Shown one piece after another: positions 7,642-15,900 of a stretch of DNA of 64,000 nt. A model generated the notes under the pieces. The model ran no database searches. It was not told where the DNA came from and worked only from the letters and a program-made list of their open reading frames with translations. The stretch covers positions 1,364,001-1,428,000 of the forward strand of contig NZ_PGFD01000001.1 in the NCBI RefSeq assembly GCF_002797535.1. The letters run 5' to 3'. Numbering within the stretch: the stretch's first letter is position 1; each line of letters opens with the position of its first letter. Position numbers and translations under genes: made by a program. This stretch comes from Chryseobacterium geocarposphaerae. Its GTDB lineage: Bacteria; Bacteroidota; Bacteroidia; Flavobacteriales; Weeksellaceae.

Positions 7642-8340
7642 CTAAGATGGATTTTCATCTTTTCTTTTAGTTTCCGAGTTTTTTGCCGCCTTTACCAGCT
7701 CGTTCGTATCGCTGTAAAGAAGCTCCCATCCCGGGACGTCTTTCATTGCGGTTAATAAATTAAGGTAGGATTTCAGGTTTTTCTCCAGTACTTTTCGAAT
7801 AGCCGTTGCACTCGTTAACTGGCGAAGATCTGCATTGGCTTCTGCCTGATCTGCAAAAATGATTTCAAAAGCTTCATGCCTGGCTTTCATGTCTGCAAAA
7901 GCTACATCCAGAGAAAGAAGGGAAATTTTCTGAAGATTTTCGGAAGTTTCCAGTTCTTCGATCAGCTTTTTCATCTGAGCCGTCTGTGAGGAATAACTTA
8001 GCCGATCCAGATCCAGTCCGAATTTTTTAAAGATCCCGTACAGATCTTCAGCAGACTGATAATGAGCCGCCGTAGAAAGTTTTCTATACCCATTCAGGAA
8101 AGCCTTGAGATTGGTATAGGCAAGATCCCTTTCCTGATCTGCCGTAGCAACATCTTTCCCTTTCCCGCTATAGACCTGTTTTGCGTACACTTTATCATAC
8201 TCCGTAAATGAAGCCGCCAAAGTTGCAGTAAGAGGATGATTGGTAATCACAGGATATTTCCCTGACTGAATGTTTGAAATAATTCTTTGGGCTAAGGTGG
8301 CAAGGTCTCTGGTACCTAGCCTTGCTAATGTAATTTTCAT
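7642..8340 (-). CDS. DUF6261-like protein of unknown function
   Basis: 232 residues, mostly helical and hydrophilic, without signal peptide or membrane segment, so cytoplasmic. It opens MKITLARLGTRDLATLAQRI and ends in a charged tail (NSETKRKDENPS). The sequence resembles a family of Bacteroidota proteins of unknown function (DUF6261, by recollection). The gene stands alone: a TATATTTG box at 8388-8395 and a small hairpin (8368-8383) lie in front of it. Confidence 0.65.
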   Translation of the reverse strand: MKITLARLGTRDLATLAQRIISNIQSGKYPVITNHPLTATLAASFTEYDKVYAKQVYSGKGKDVATADQERDLAYTNLKAFLNGYRKLSTAAHYQSAEDLYGIFKKFGLDLDRLSYSSQTAQMKKLIEELETSENLQKISLLSLDVAFADMKARHEAFEIIFADQAEANADLRQLTSATAIRKVLEKNLKSYLNLLTAMKDVPGWELLYSDTNELVKAAKNSETKRKDENPS

Positions 8341-8387
8341 ACGTAATTTATGTTTTTATTATTAAATAAGGAACTATTTCCTTAAAA

Positions 8388-8395
8388 CAAATATA
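8388..8395 (-). promoter_or_regulatory. Candidate -7 promoter box for the DUF6261-like gene
   Basis: TATATTTG on the minus strand, matching the Bacteroidota TAnnTTTG consensus, 47 bp upstream of the ATG. No clear TTG -33 element was found. Confidence 0.35.
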
Positions 8396-8630
8396 AAAAA
8401 TTAGTATTTATTCATAAATAATATTATTGGAAATAAAATATAATTGTATTTGATCGCAAACAATACTGTTTTAAAGAAATGTAAAGTGTATTTTTTATAA
8501 ATTAGGCTGTTAATGGTAAATATAATGTGTATTTGGTTTAAATTAAGTTTGTTTATAAGAAATTTTAATTTCAGACATACTTGCTTGACTGAAATTATTT
8601 TTATTTAATATAGAATTTGTTACAGATTAT

Positions 8631-8638
8631 TATATTTG
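8631..8638 (+). promoter_or_regulatory. Candidate -7 promoter box for the DUF4365 gene
   Basis: TATATTTG, a perfect TAnnTTTG match 32 bp upstream of the ATG at 8671. No convincing -33 element at the right distance. Confidence 0.35.
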
Positions 8639-8670
8639 AAAATCTTAATAGGTATTAATACCTTATACAA

Positions 8671-9777
8671 ATGGTAGTAAATAAAGTTATGAATAGATAT
8701 AATCCAACTGAAAGACTAGGAGTTAATGAAACTGAAAAAATTGTAATTCAAAATCTTGGATGGATATTCCGTGAACAACCAATTGTTGATGTAGGGCTAG
8801 ATGCTATAATTGAACAAGTTGAAAATGATGAACCAACCGGGAAGTTTATAGCCGTTCAAATTAAAAGTGGTTCAGGAAATTTCTATAAAACTCAAAAAGG
8901 ATTATCTCATTATGTTACTAGTATACATTATAATTATTGGTTAAATCTTAGTATACCAATCATTCTTATAGCACATATTCCAGAAGAATGAAAAACATAT
9001 TGGCAAGAAATAACAGAGACTAATCTAAAAAGAAATAAAAAAAGTTGGAAAATTGAAATTCCTTTTAAACAAGAGTTTAACGAAAAATCAGAAAAGAGAC
9101 TTGCTAAAATTGCATCTGTAAAAAATGATAAAAGATTTGATATATATCGTGGTAGAGTAGATTCTAATGATATAAAAGACATAATTGAAGATTTAAGATC
9201 ACTTAATAATGCAACAGATTGCCTATTTAATATAGCAGCAATAATTGAAAAGCAAACCAAAGAAACAATTAATATGGGTGATAAATTAAAAGAACTCAGC
9301 TTGAAAAATACACCAAACGCTATAACTGAATTTTCAATTTTATACAAAGGCATATCAAGAACAATGAATATAACTACAAAAAGAATCGAAACTGAAGTTG
9401 AATTATTTTCACAATTATATTCAGTAGGAATTACTTCTTTTGAAAAATTTCTAATTACTCAATATACTTTTATCTTAAAATTAGAAGAATTTGCTGACGG
9501 TAATATGACACAACTCCCTATCCAAATTAATTCCATATTATCTGAATATGTCGCCTCGAAGGAAACTCTCAAAGTAAATTTTAAGCAACTCCCAAATCAA
9601 ATTGATTCTGCAGTGTCGGAATATATAAACTTGAGAAAAACTCTCAAAAACACACCCACACATAACTTTTCTTTTTTTAAAGAAGCTAAAAATCAACTTG
9701 TTGAAGTTTTGAGCTTTTTGATACATGAATTTCAAGATGCCAAAGAATTGACAACAAGAATCTTAGAAAAATTATGA
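8671..9777 (+). pseudogene. DUF4365 nuclease-like gene interrupted by an in-frame TGA
   Basis: The frame opened at 8671 is interrupted by TGA at 8989-8991 (codon 107) and then stays open in the same frame to 9777, 368 residues if the stop is ignored. The first part is clearly DUF4365: NPTERLGVNETEKIV, FREQPIVDVGLDAIIEQ, KFIAVQIKSGSGNF, HYNYWLNLSIPIILI. E22, D44 and Q63-x-K65 look like a PD-(D/E)xK-type nuclease core. The residues after the stop (KTYWQEITETN) continue the family pattern, so this is one gene with a nonsense codon, not two. A 106-residue product with the nuclease core could still be made. The region is unusually AT-rich, as in acquired or defence genes. A sequencing error or recoding is also possible. 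Confidence 0.75.
9511..9660 (+). repeat. Two-copy 75-bp tandem repeat inside the DUF4365 gene
   Basis: 9511-9585 and 9586-9660 both start CAACTCCC and both encode QLPxQIxSxxSEYxxxxxTLK, in register. This is a diverged in-frame duplication of 25 codons in the C-terminal region. Confidence 0.6.
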
Positions 9778-9857
9778 CAAAAAAAATATATTGCGGAGTT
9801 GAATATTTAAGAAAACAAAAATAAAGCACAGATTACGATCCACATTGTCATAAAAGA

Positions 9858-9890
9858 TGAAACCTGCCTCACAGCAGGTTTTATTATTTT
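9858..9890 (+). terminator. Terminator after the DUF4365 gene
   Basis: Stem AAACCTGC / GCAGGTTT with a CTCACA loop, followed by a T-rich tail, about 80 bp after the stop. Confidence 0.7.
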
Positions 9891-9955
9891 AAAATGATTA
9901 ACTTCTAATTCACTTTCCTCAAAAAGCTATTTAAAGTAACAAATGATTTATTGAT

Positions 9956-10339
9956 TTAATAAATTTTATTCCTTTTTTTTGTTTTTATTATCCAAATCAA
10001 ATTTACTAAGAGATAAAATAAAATAAAGTTTTGGACAAAATTGATAAAATGAAATCTTACAATCCCAAAGCTTAAAAAATTATCTTTTCCAATTGATGAT
10101 TTTTTCAAATAAAAATACTTAGGAAATCCGTATGTCTCAATTTTCCAATCTTTCGATACAGAAATTTCTGTATATAATAACCCTAAAAATGTAATGATCA
10201 GCGTGAATAAAATGATTTTCCAATCCAACAGCAACTTCCAGCTCAGTTTTCTTTGTCTTATCACTACAAAATTAGCAATCGTTAAAACACAAAGTACAAT
10301 TAAAAAGTATGCTGTTGTAAACTGATTGTGAAAGTTCAT
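9956..10339 (-). CDS. Small membrane protein of unknown function
   Basis: 127 residues with three likely membrane segments (about 10-27, 41-57 and 106-122) and a basic C-terminus (IIKTKKRNKIY). No family recognised. It lies 28 bp downstream of hutU in the same orientation. hutU therefore sits between two small membrane-protein genes (this one and the one at 12350), which may form one transcription unit. Confidence 0.55.
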   Translation of the reverse strand: MNFHNQFTTAYFLIVLCVLTIANFVVIRQRKLSWKLLLDWKIILFTLIITFLGLLYTEISVSKDWKIETYGFPKYFYLKKSSIGKDNFLSFGIVRFHFINFVQNFILFYLLVNLIWIIKTKKRNKIY

Positions 10340-10367
10340 TATAAGCTGATTTATTTAAATTATCAAA

Positions 10368-12353
10368 TTAAAAAAGATTTTCATCCACAAAATTCGGAAG
10401 CGTTACTTTCAAGTTCGGTTCTGCTTCCATGGCTCTTTTAATCGCGAAAATAGCGCCTTCATTTCTAGCCCAGCTTCGTCTTGAGATTCCGTTGTTGACA
10501 TCCCAGAACAGCATCGATTTTAATCTTCTGTCGGCATCATCGCTTCCATCCAGCAACATTCCAAAACCACCGTTGATCACTTCTCCCCAACCGACACCGC
10601 CTCCATTGTGAATAGAAACCCAGGTTGCCCCACGGAAACTGTCACCAATTACGTTATGGATGGCCATGTCTGCCGTAAATCTTGATCCGTCATAGATGTT
10701 GGAAGTCTCTCTGTACGGAGAATCCGTTCCCGAAACATCGTGATGGTCTCTACCCAATACTACCGGTCCGATCTCCCCGTTTTTAATCGCTTTATTGAAA
10801 GCTTCTGCAATCTTCATTCTTCCTTCCGCATCCGCGTATAAAATTCTCGCCTGTGAACCTACCACAAGCTTGTTTTCCTGCGCTCCTTTGATCCACTGGA
10901 TATTGTCTTTCATCTGCTGTTGGATCTCTTCCGGAGAGTTCTGCTGAATTTCTTCCAACACGGCACAGGCAATATCATCAGTTTTCTGTAAATCTTCCGG
11001 CTTTCCGCTCGTACACACCCAACGGAACGGCCCGAAACCGTAATCGAAACACATAGGTCCCATAATATCCTGAACATAGGACGGGAATTTAAATTCTCTT
11101 CCCAACGTAGGGTTTTCTGCCATTACATCGGCCCCGGCTCTAGAAGCTTCCAACAGGAAAGCATTTCCGTAATCGAAGAAATAAGTTCCTTTTTCCGTAT
11201 GTTTATTAATCGCTGCAGCGTGTCTTCTCAATGTCTCCTGAACTTTTTCCCTGAATAATTCAGGATTCTCCGCCATCATTATATTGGACTCCTCAAAACT
11301 TTGCCCGACAGGATAATATCCTCCTGCCCACGGATTGTGAAGCGAAGTCTGATCTGAACCGATATCGATTCTTAAATTTTCCTGATCGAATTTTTCCCAA
11401 ACCTCAACCACATTTCCAAGGTACGCCAGAGAAACGGTTTCTTTGTTTTCCTGGGCTGTTCTTACTCTTGCTACCAGCTCATCAAGGTTTTCATGGATTT
11501 CATTCACCCATTTCTGATCGTGACGGATTTTGGTAATTTTTGGATTCACCTCAGCGCAAACCGTAACACAGCCTGCAATATTTCCTGCTTTCGGTTGAGC
11601 TCCGCTCATTCCTCCCAATCCTGAAGTTACGAAAAGTCCGCCTTTAGGCTCTTTATTGATTTTTCTGAAAGCATTTAAAACGGTAATCGTAGTCCCGTGA
11701 ACAATTCCCTGCGGACCGATGTACATATAACTTCCTGCTGTCATTTGCCCGTATTGTGTCACACCAAGAGCATTGAATTTCTCCCAGTCATCCGGTTTGG
11801 AATAGTTCGGGATCATCATTCCGTTGGTTACGACCACTCTCGGCGCATCTTTGTGAGAGGGGAACAATCCCATCGGATGCCCTGAATACATGACCAACGT
11901 TTGTTCGTCTGTCATTTCAGACAGATATTTCATGGTCAAAAGATACTGTGCCCAGTTAGAGAACACCGCACCATTCCCTCCATAGGTAATCAGCTCATGA
12001 GGGTGCTGCGCTACTGCATAATCCAGATTGTTCTGAATCATCAGCATAATCGCTTTTGCCTGTTCAGATTTCCCCGGATATTCAGAAATCGGTCTCGCCT
12101 TCATTTCATATTCCGGGCGAAAACGATACATATAAATTCTTCCGTATTTCTCTAATTCCTCTTTAAATTCAGGCAGCAATTCTGCATGAAACTGAGGTTC
12201 GAAATAACGTAAAGCGTTCTTCAGGGCTAATTTTTTCTCTTCATCCCCTAAAATTTCTTTACGCTTCGGAGCATGATTGATATTGGTTTCGTAAGGTCTG
12301 GATGGTGGTAACTGGCTTGGAATGCCTTGTTGTATCTGTTCCTGGAAAGTCAT
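10368..12353 (-). CDS. hutU: Urocanate hydratase (urocanase)
   Basis: 661 residues, the long form of urocanase (EC 4.2.1.49), which converts urocanate to imidazolonepropionate in histidine breakdown using tightly bound NAD+. Family landmarks: ITYGGNGAVFSNW (~122-135), LVMYSGHPMGLFPS (~153-166), VTNGMMIPNYS, the glycine-rich TSGLGGMSGAQPKAG, YGFGPFRWVCTSGKP with the conserved Cys, and SIHNGGGVGWGE near the C-terminus. The start overlaps the stop of the upstream membrane-protein gene as ATGA, suggesting translational coupling. No hutH, hutI or hutG lies next to it, so the pathway genes are split. Confidence 0.93.
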   Translation of the reverse strand: MTFQEQIQQGIPSQLPPSRPYETNINHAPKRKEILGDEEKKLALKNALRYFEPQFHAELLPEFKEELEKYGRIYMYRFRPEYEMKARPISEYPGKSEQAKAIMLMIQNNLDYAVAQHPHELITYGGNGAVFSNWAQYLLTMKYLSEMTDEQTLVMYSGHPMGLFPSHKDAPRVVVTNGMMIPNYSKPDDWEKFNALGVTQYGQMTAGSYMYIGPQGIVHGTTITVLNAFRKINKEPKGGLFVTSGLGGMSGAQPKAGNIAGCVTVCAEVNPKITKIRHDQKWVNEIHENLDELVARVRTAQENKETVSLAYLGNVVEVWEKFDQENLRIDIGSDQTSLHNPWAGGYYPVGQSFEESNIMMAENPELFREKVQETLRRHAAAINKHTEKGTYFFDYGNAFLLEASRAGADVMAENPTLGREFKFPSYVQDIMGPMCFDYGFGPFRWVCTSGKPEDLQKTDDIACAVLEEIQQNSPEEIQQQMKDNIQWIKGAQENKLVVGSQARILYADAEGRMKIAEAFNKAIKNGEIGPVVLGRDHHDVSGTDSPYRETSNIYDGSRFTADMAIHNVIGDSFRGATWVSIHNGGGVGWGEVINGGFGMLLDGSDDADRRLKSMLFWDVNNGISRRSWARNEGAIFAIKRAMEAEPNLKVTLPNFVDENLF

Positions 12354-12769
12354 TTATTGTCGATTATATTTATAGTTGATAGATTTTTTGTGGTTTTAAA
12401 GATATTCAAAATAAAAAATATGAAACAAATTACTGACAAAGGAATTAAAAAACCGTTTTCCGCATTGAGGCAGAGTACAGTAAAATTAATCGTAAAAAAT
12501 AAAAAATGAAGTAAAGACCACTGATAATGAGTCCGTCTTCGAATAATGAATATCACTAAATAGGTGAAAAATGATAAGAAATATGTTATAAAAAATGCAG
12601 TCGAGTTATATATTGGGTTAAACAAAACACTTCCTATTCCGGAAAAACTTATAGTTCTGTTAATCCCATAACTCTCACCTGATTCAAAAAATAATACTAT
12701 TGCTAAGAAAATTACAACAACCGGTAATAGAAATAAAACGAATACATATTTTGTAAAAAGTACTTTCAT
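12350..12769 (-). CDS. Small membrane protein translationally coupled to hutU
   Basis: 139 residues with about four hydrophobic segments (roughly 6-28, 58-78, 86-103, 107-125). Its stop overlaps the hutU start (ATGA), so the two are co-translated. No family recognised. A role in histidine or urocanate uptake is only a guess from position: it is too small for a known permease. Confidence 0.55.
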   Translation of the reverse strand: MKVLFTKYVFVLFLLPVVVIFLAIVLFFESGESYGINRTISFSGIGSVLFNPIYNSTAFFITYFLSFFTYLVIFIIRRRTHYQWSLLHFLFFTINFTVLCLNAENGFLIPLSVICFIFFILNIFKTTKNLSTINIIDNK

Positions 12770-12808
12770 AAAATGATAAAAATATAAATGTAGTTATTTT
12801 CTAAAAAG

Positions 12809-12928
12809 TTCTCGATACATTTTTCTCCATTTCACTTCGAAAAACACTCTGACGAAACTGTTTTCGTACTCAAAGTTCCCCCTCCTCTGGTGGCGAAAAT
12901 TCGTGAGAATTTTTGACGGGGTGGTTAA
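12809..12928 (+). repeat. Intergenic repeat cluster: family C copy 3 plus a second unit
   Basis: 12809-12854 matches the repeat at 7558 (TTCTCGATACATTTTTC, then CGAAAAACACTCTGACG), with a longer loop inside its hairpin. Directly after it, 12875-12928 carries a unit with GGCGAAAATTCGTGAGAATT then TTGACGGGGTGG, containing the inverted repeat AAAATTC / GAATTTT. Confidence 0.5.
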
Positions 12929-12929
12929 T

Positions 12930-12964
12930 AAAAAGCCTCATCGAAAATTCGATGAGGCTTTTGT
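12930..12964 (-). terminator. Terminator after the T9SS surface protein gene
   Basis: Long stem AAAAGCCTCATCGAA / TTCGATGAGGCTTTT, near perfect, followed by a T-run on the minus strand, about 20 bp after the stop at 12983. Confidence 0.8.
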
Positions 12965-12982
12965 TTGTAAATATCTTTACAA

Positions 12983-15900
12983 TTAATTATTATTTTTCAC
13001 TAAGATCCATCCTGTAAAGGTTCTACCATCCGGAAGGGTAATCACATACCAATAACTTGATGTCGGAACAGGTCTGCCTTTAATTGTTCCGTCCCAGAAG
13101 AATTGTTTGTTTGAACTCTGTTCGAAAACCAATACCTGATAACGATCAAAGATTTTTACGGTCGACATTTTATCTCCGAAAACCTGAAGATTTTTAACAA
13201 TCCAGTGATCATTTAATCCATCTCCGTTTGGTGTGATGGCATTTTTAATATCTAAAATTACACTTTGCTGTTTCACAATACAGTCGCTGCCTGCATATTT
13301 TATATAGAAAGTAATGATTCCGGTCTGCAGATTATAGAAAATATTACTTGCCTGCCACGTCATTCCATCAATAGAATATAAGATTGGTTTCGAGCCTGTT
13401 GCATGAACTGTTGCGGTCGTTCCTTTAATTTCAATTTGTCCGATTACAGGAACTTCAAAATATTTTATTTCAAAAGTTTCGGTGTAAGAACAGCCGTTGC
13501 TTGCCGTTACAGTAAGGGTGTAAGTTCCAACTGTTGTAATTCCTGTAATGGTATCCGTAGTGGAAATTACTTGGCCTGAAGGGTTTGTCCAAACATAACT
13601 TACAATGGTATACCCTTCAATATGAACCGTATAATCCAAGGAGCCTTCCGGACAGAAATATTGTGTCGGGATATCAAAAACCGGAGTTTTCTTTAAAGTT
13701 AAGTGAATTTCTACAATACTTGGGCAAAAACCGGGAACACTCACTTTTACATAAACAATATTTGAGCCTGAAGCTTGATTATAACTAAAATTTCCAGGCG
13801 TTGAGATTGCATTTGTTCCAGCATTAAGATCAGCTAAAGTCGGATAATAAGTGAACGTAACGTTCGTTCCTGTATAAATTTGTGACTGAAATTGCGTTAA
13901 ATTAACAATCTCGATTCCATCATTTCCTGTATCACAGGTTTCTAACTGAAAAGGCCCGTTATTTTGTAAAGTCACTTTATTTCCAAAAACAAAACTAATC
14001 GTCGCAATATCATCACAACCCGGAATATTCTGAACTTTCACCCAAATTTGTGCAGGGAAAGGATTTGCAGAATAATTAGACGGATTTGCAATCGGATTTG
14101 TTCCGTTTTGTGCATTTTGTTGAGTCAGATAGAAGGTAAATGAATTCGCAGGATTCGGAATATCAACCATTAAATTTGTAAAATTCAATAAATTCACTTC
14201 ATAGCTTCCATCTAAATTTTCATCACAAACCGTAATGGTAGAATTGATGGCTTTTGGAGGAAAATAAGTATTCAGCTGAATGGGCGCAACCGAATAGCAA
14301 CCTGTCGTCTGTGACTGGAATCTTGCCCAAACCTGAATTGAAGAAATACTCGTCGTAATTGAAGTCCCGATCTGATTTGCCGGATTTCCGGCATTGGCAT
14401 CAGCTTGTGTATTATAATATGAAATCGTCATATCAGACAACGGCTGTGTATTTTGTGACGGAATAAACAATTGCGGGATCGCATCATTCAGCTGAAAGAT
14501 TTCGCTTAAATTAAAATCTTCATCGCATGTATTTAAATTCGCACTGTTTAAAACTACTGGTGGTAAAAACGTCATGTGAATGTTGATCTGGGCAACTGAA
14601 AAACATTCGCCATTATTTAATTTAACCTTCACAAAAACCGTTGCATTTCCTGCTGTAACTACAAATTGTGTCGGATTTGTGATTTCATTAGAAAAAGTAT
14701 GGGTTGCCGGATCATAATTTACATAATACGTAAAACTTACATTTGCAGCAGAAGTAATCTGGGGCTGAGCCTGCGTTAAATCGTAAATTTCACTTCCGTC
14801 ATTATTATTGTCACAAATATTATTTAAAGTAATATTCACAGGAGAATTCACAATTGGAGTAGATGTTAAGCTTAGATTCACCGGATAAATCTGCTGACAG
14901 TTATACGAATTAATTTTAACGAAAATCTGCTGTGTTCCTGTAACCGTAAGATTGGTAATCGGGTTTGTTCCATTGGTTGCATCTGCCAAAGTAGGATAAA
15001 AAATTGCCGATGCATTCTGGTTTCCGACAATTGCTGATGAATATTGAGATAATTGTACATTTTCCGAATTATCATTATTAAAATCACAGATTGCAAAACT
15101 GGACTGAACAATTACCGGATGAACCAAATTCACCGTAATTGGTCTTACTGTAAAACACTGATCTGAAATTTCAAACCGGACAAAATAGGTCTGTGTCACA
15201 AAATTTCCGTCTGTCGTAATGGTTTGGTTCGGACTGATTGATCCTGTTCCCAAATTGGCAGCAGCAGAACTGTTGTAAAATTCAGTCACAGGAACAGTTG
15301 CAGGAGAAATCAGCATTCCGTTTGAAAGTGTATTTAAATTAATGCTGATATCATCTGTTCCATTAAAACAGATATATTCATTCTTTTCATTAGCAAGAAT
15401 TTTTGTGAAAGTAACATTCATATTCACTGTTGCAACTGCAAAGCAACCATTCGGAACCTGAACTCTTATATAGAGTATATAAATTCCTTCTTTTATAGTA
15501 TTTACAACACTTCCGTTTCCGTTATAAGCTTCATCATAGGTATTGTAAACTGTAAAAACGGCTCCGGTTTGTATTGAAATTAACGGGCCGATATTTAATG
15601 TAAAATCAAAAGGTTCCTGATTATCTGCATTAATATCACAAATCGTATATGGAAAATTGATAGGAGAATTCAGATTTACACCTGGTTTAAACTGAAAATG
15701 AACTGGCCCTAAAATATAAGTACAAGCTCCTTCCTGAAGCCTTACCCAAAGATTCGTGCTTATTGTAATATTTGCTGTAGTGATCGCATTTATATTATTC
15801 TGAGCATCAGATTGAGTATTGAAATAAGTAATTCCCGTTGTTCCGGCAACGAAAAGTTCAGGATTTAACAGGCTTAAATTATAGTTCTGCTCTACTCCGT

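Larger units (their letters stand above)
8341..8670. other. AT-rich spacer between divergent genes
   Basis: 330 bp, strikingly AT-rich, between the divergent DUF6261-like and DUF4365 genes. It holds a TATATTTG box on each strand (8388-8395 minus, 8631-8638 plus) and the hairpin AAGGAA-CTAT-TTCCTT (8368-8383). No coding frame seen. Confidence 0.5.

Noticed and set aside
8671-8991. 106-residue DUF4365 protein as an independent complete gene
   Set aside because: The same frame continues without stops to 9777 and keeps the family pattern, so it is better read as one gene with a nonsense codon. A functional short product is still possible.
12809-12928. Repeat tract as a CRISPR array
   Set aside because: The units are not regularly spaced direct repeats with unique spacers, and no cas genes are present.
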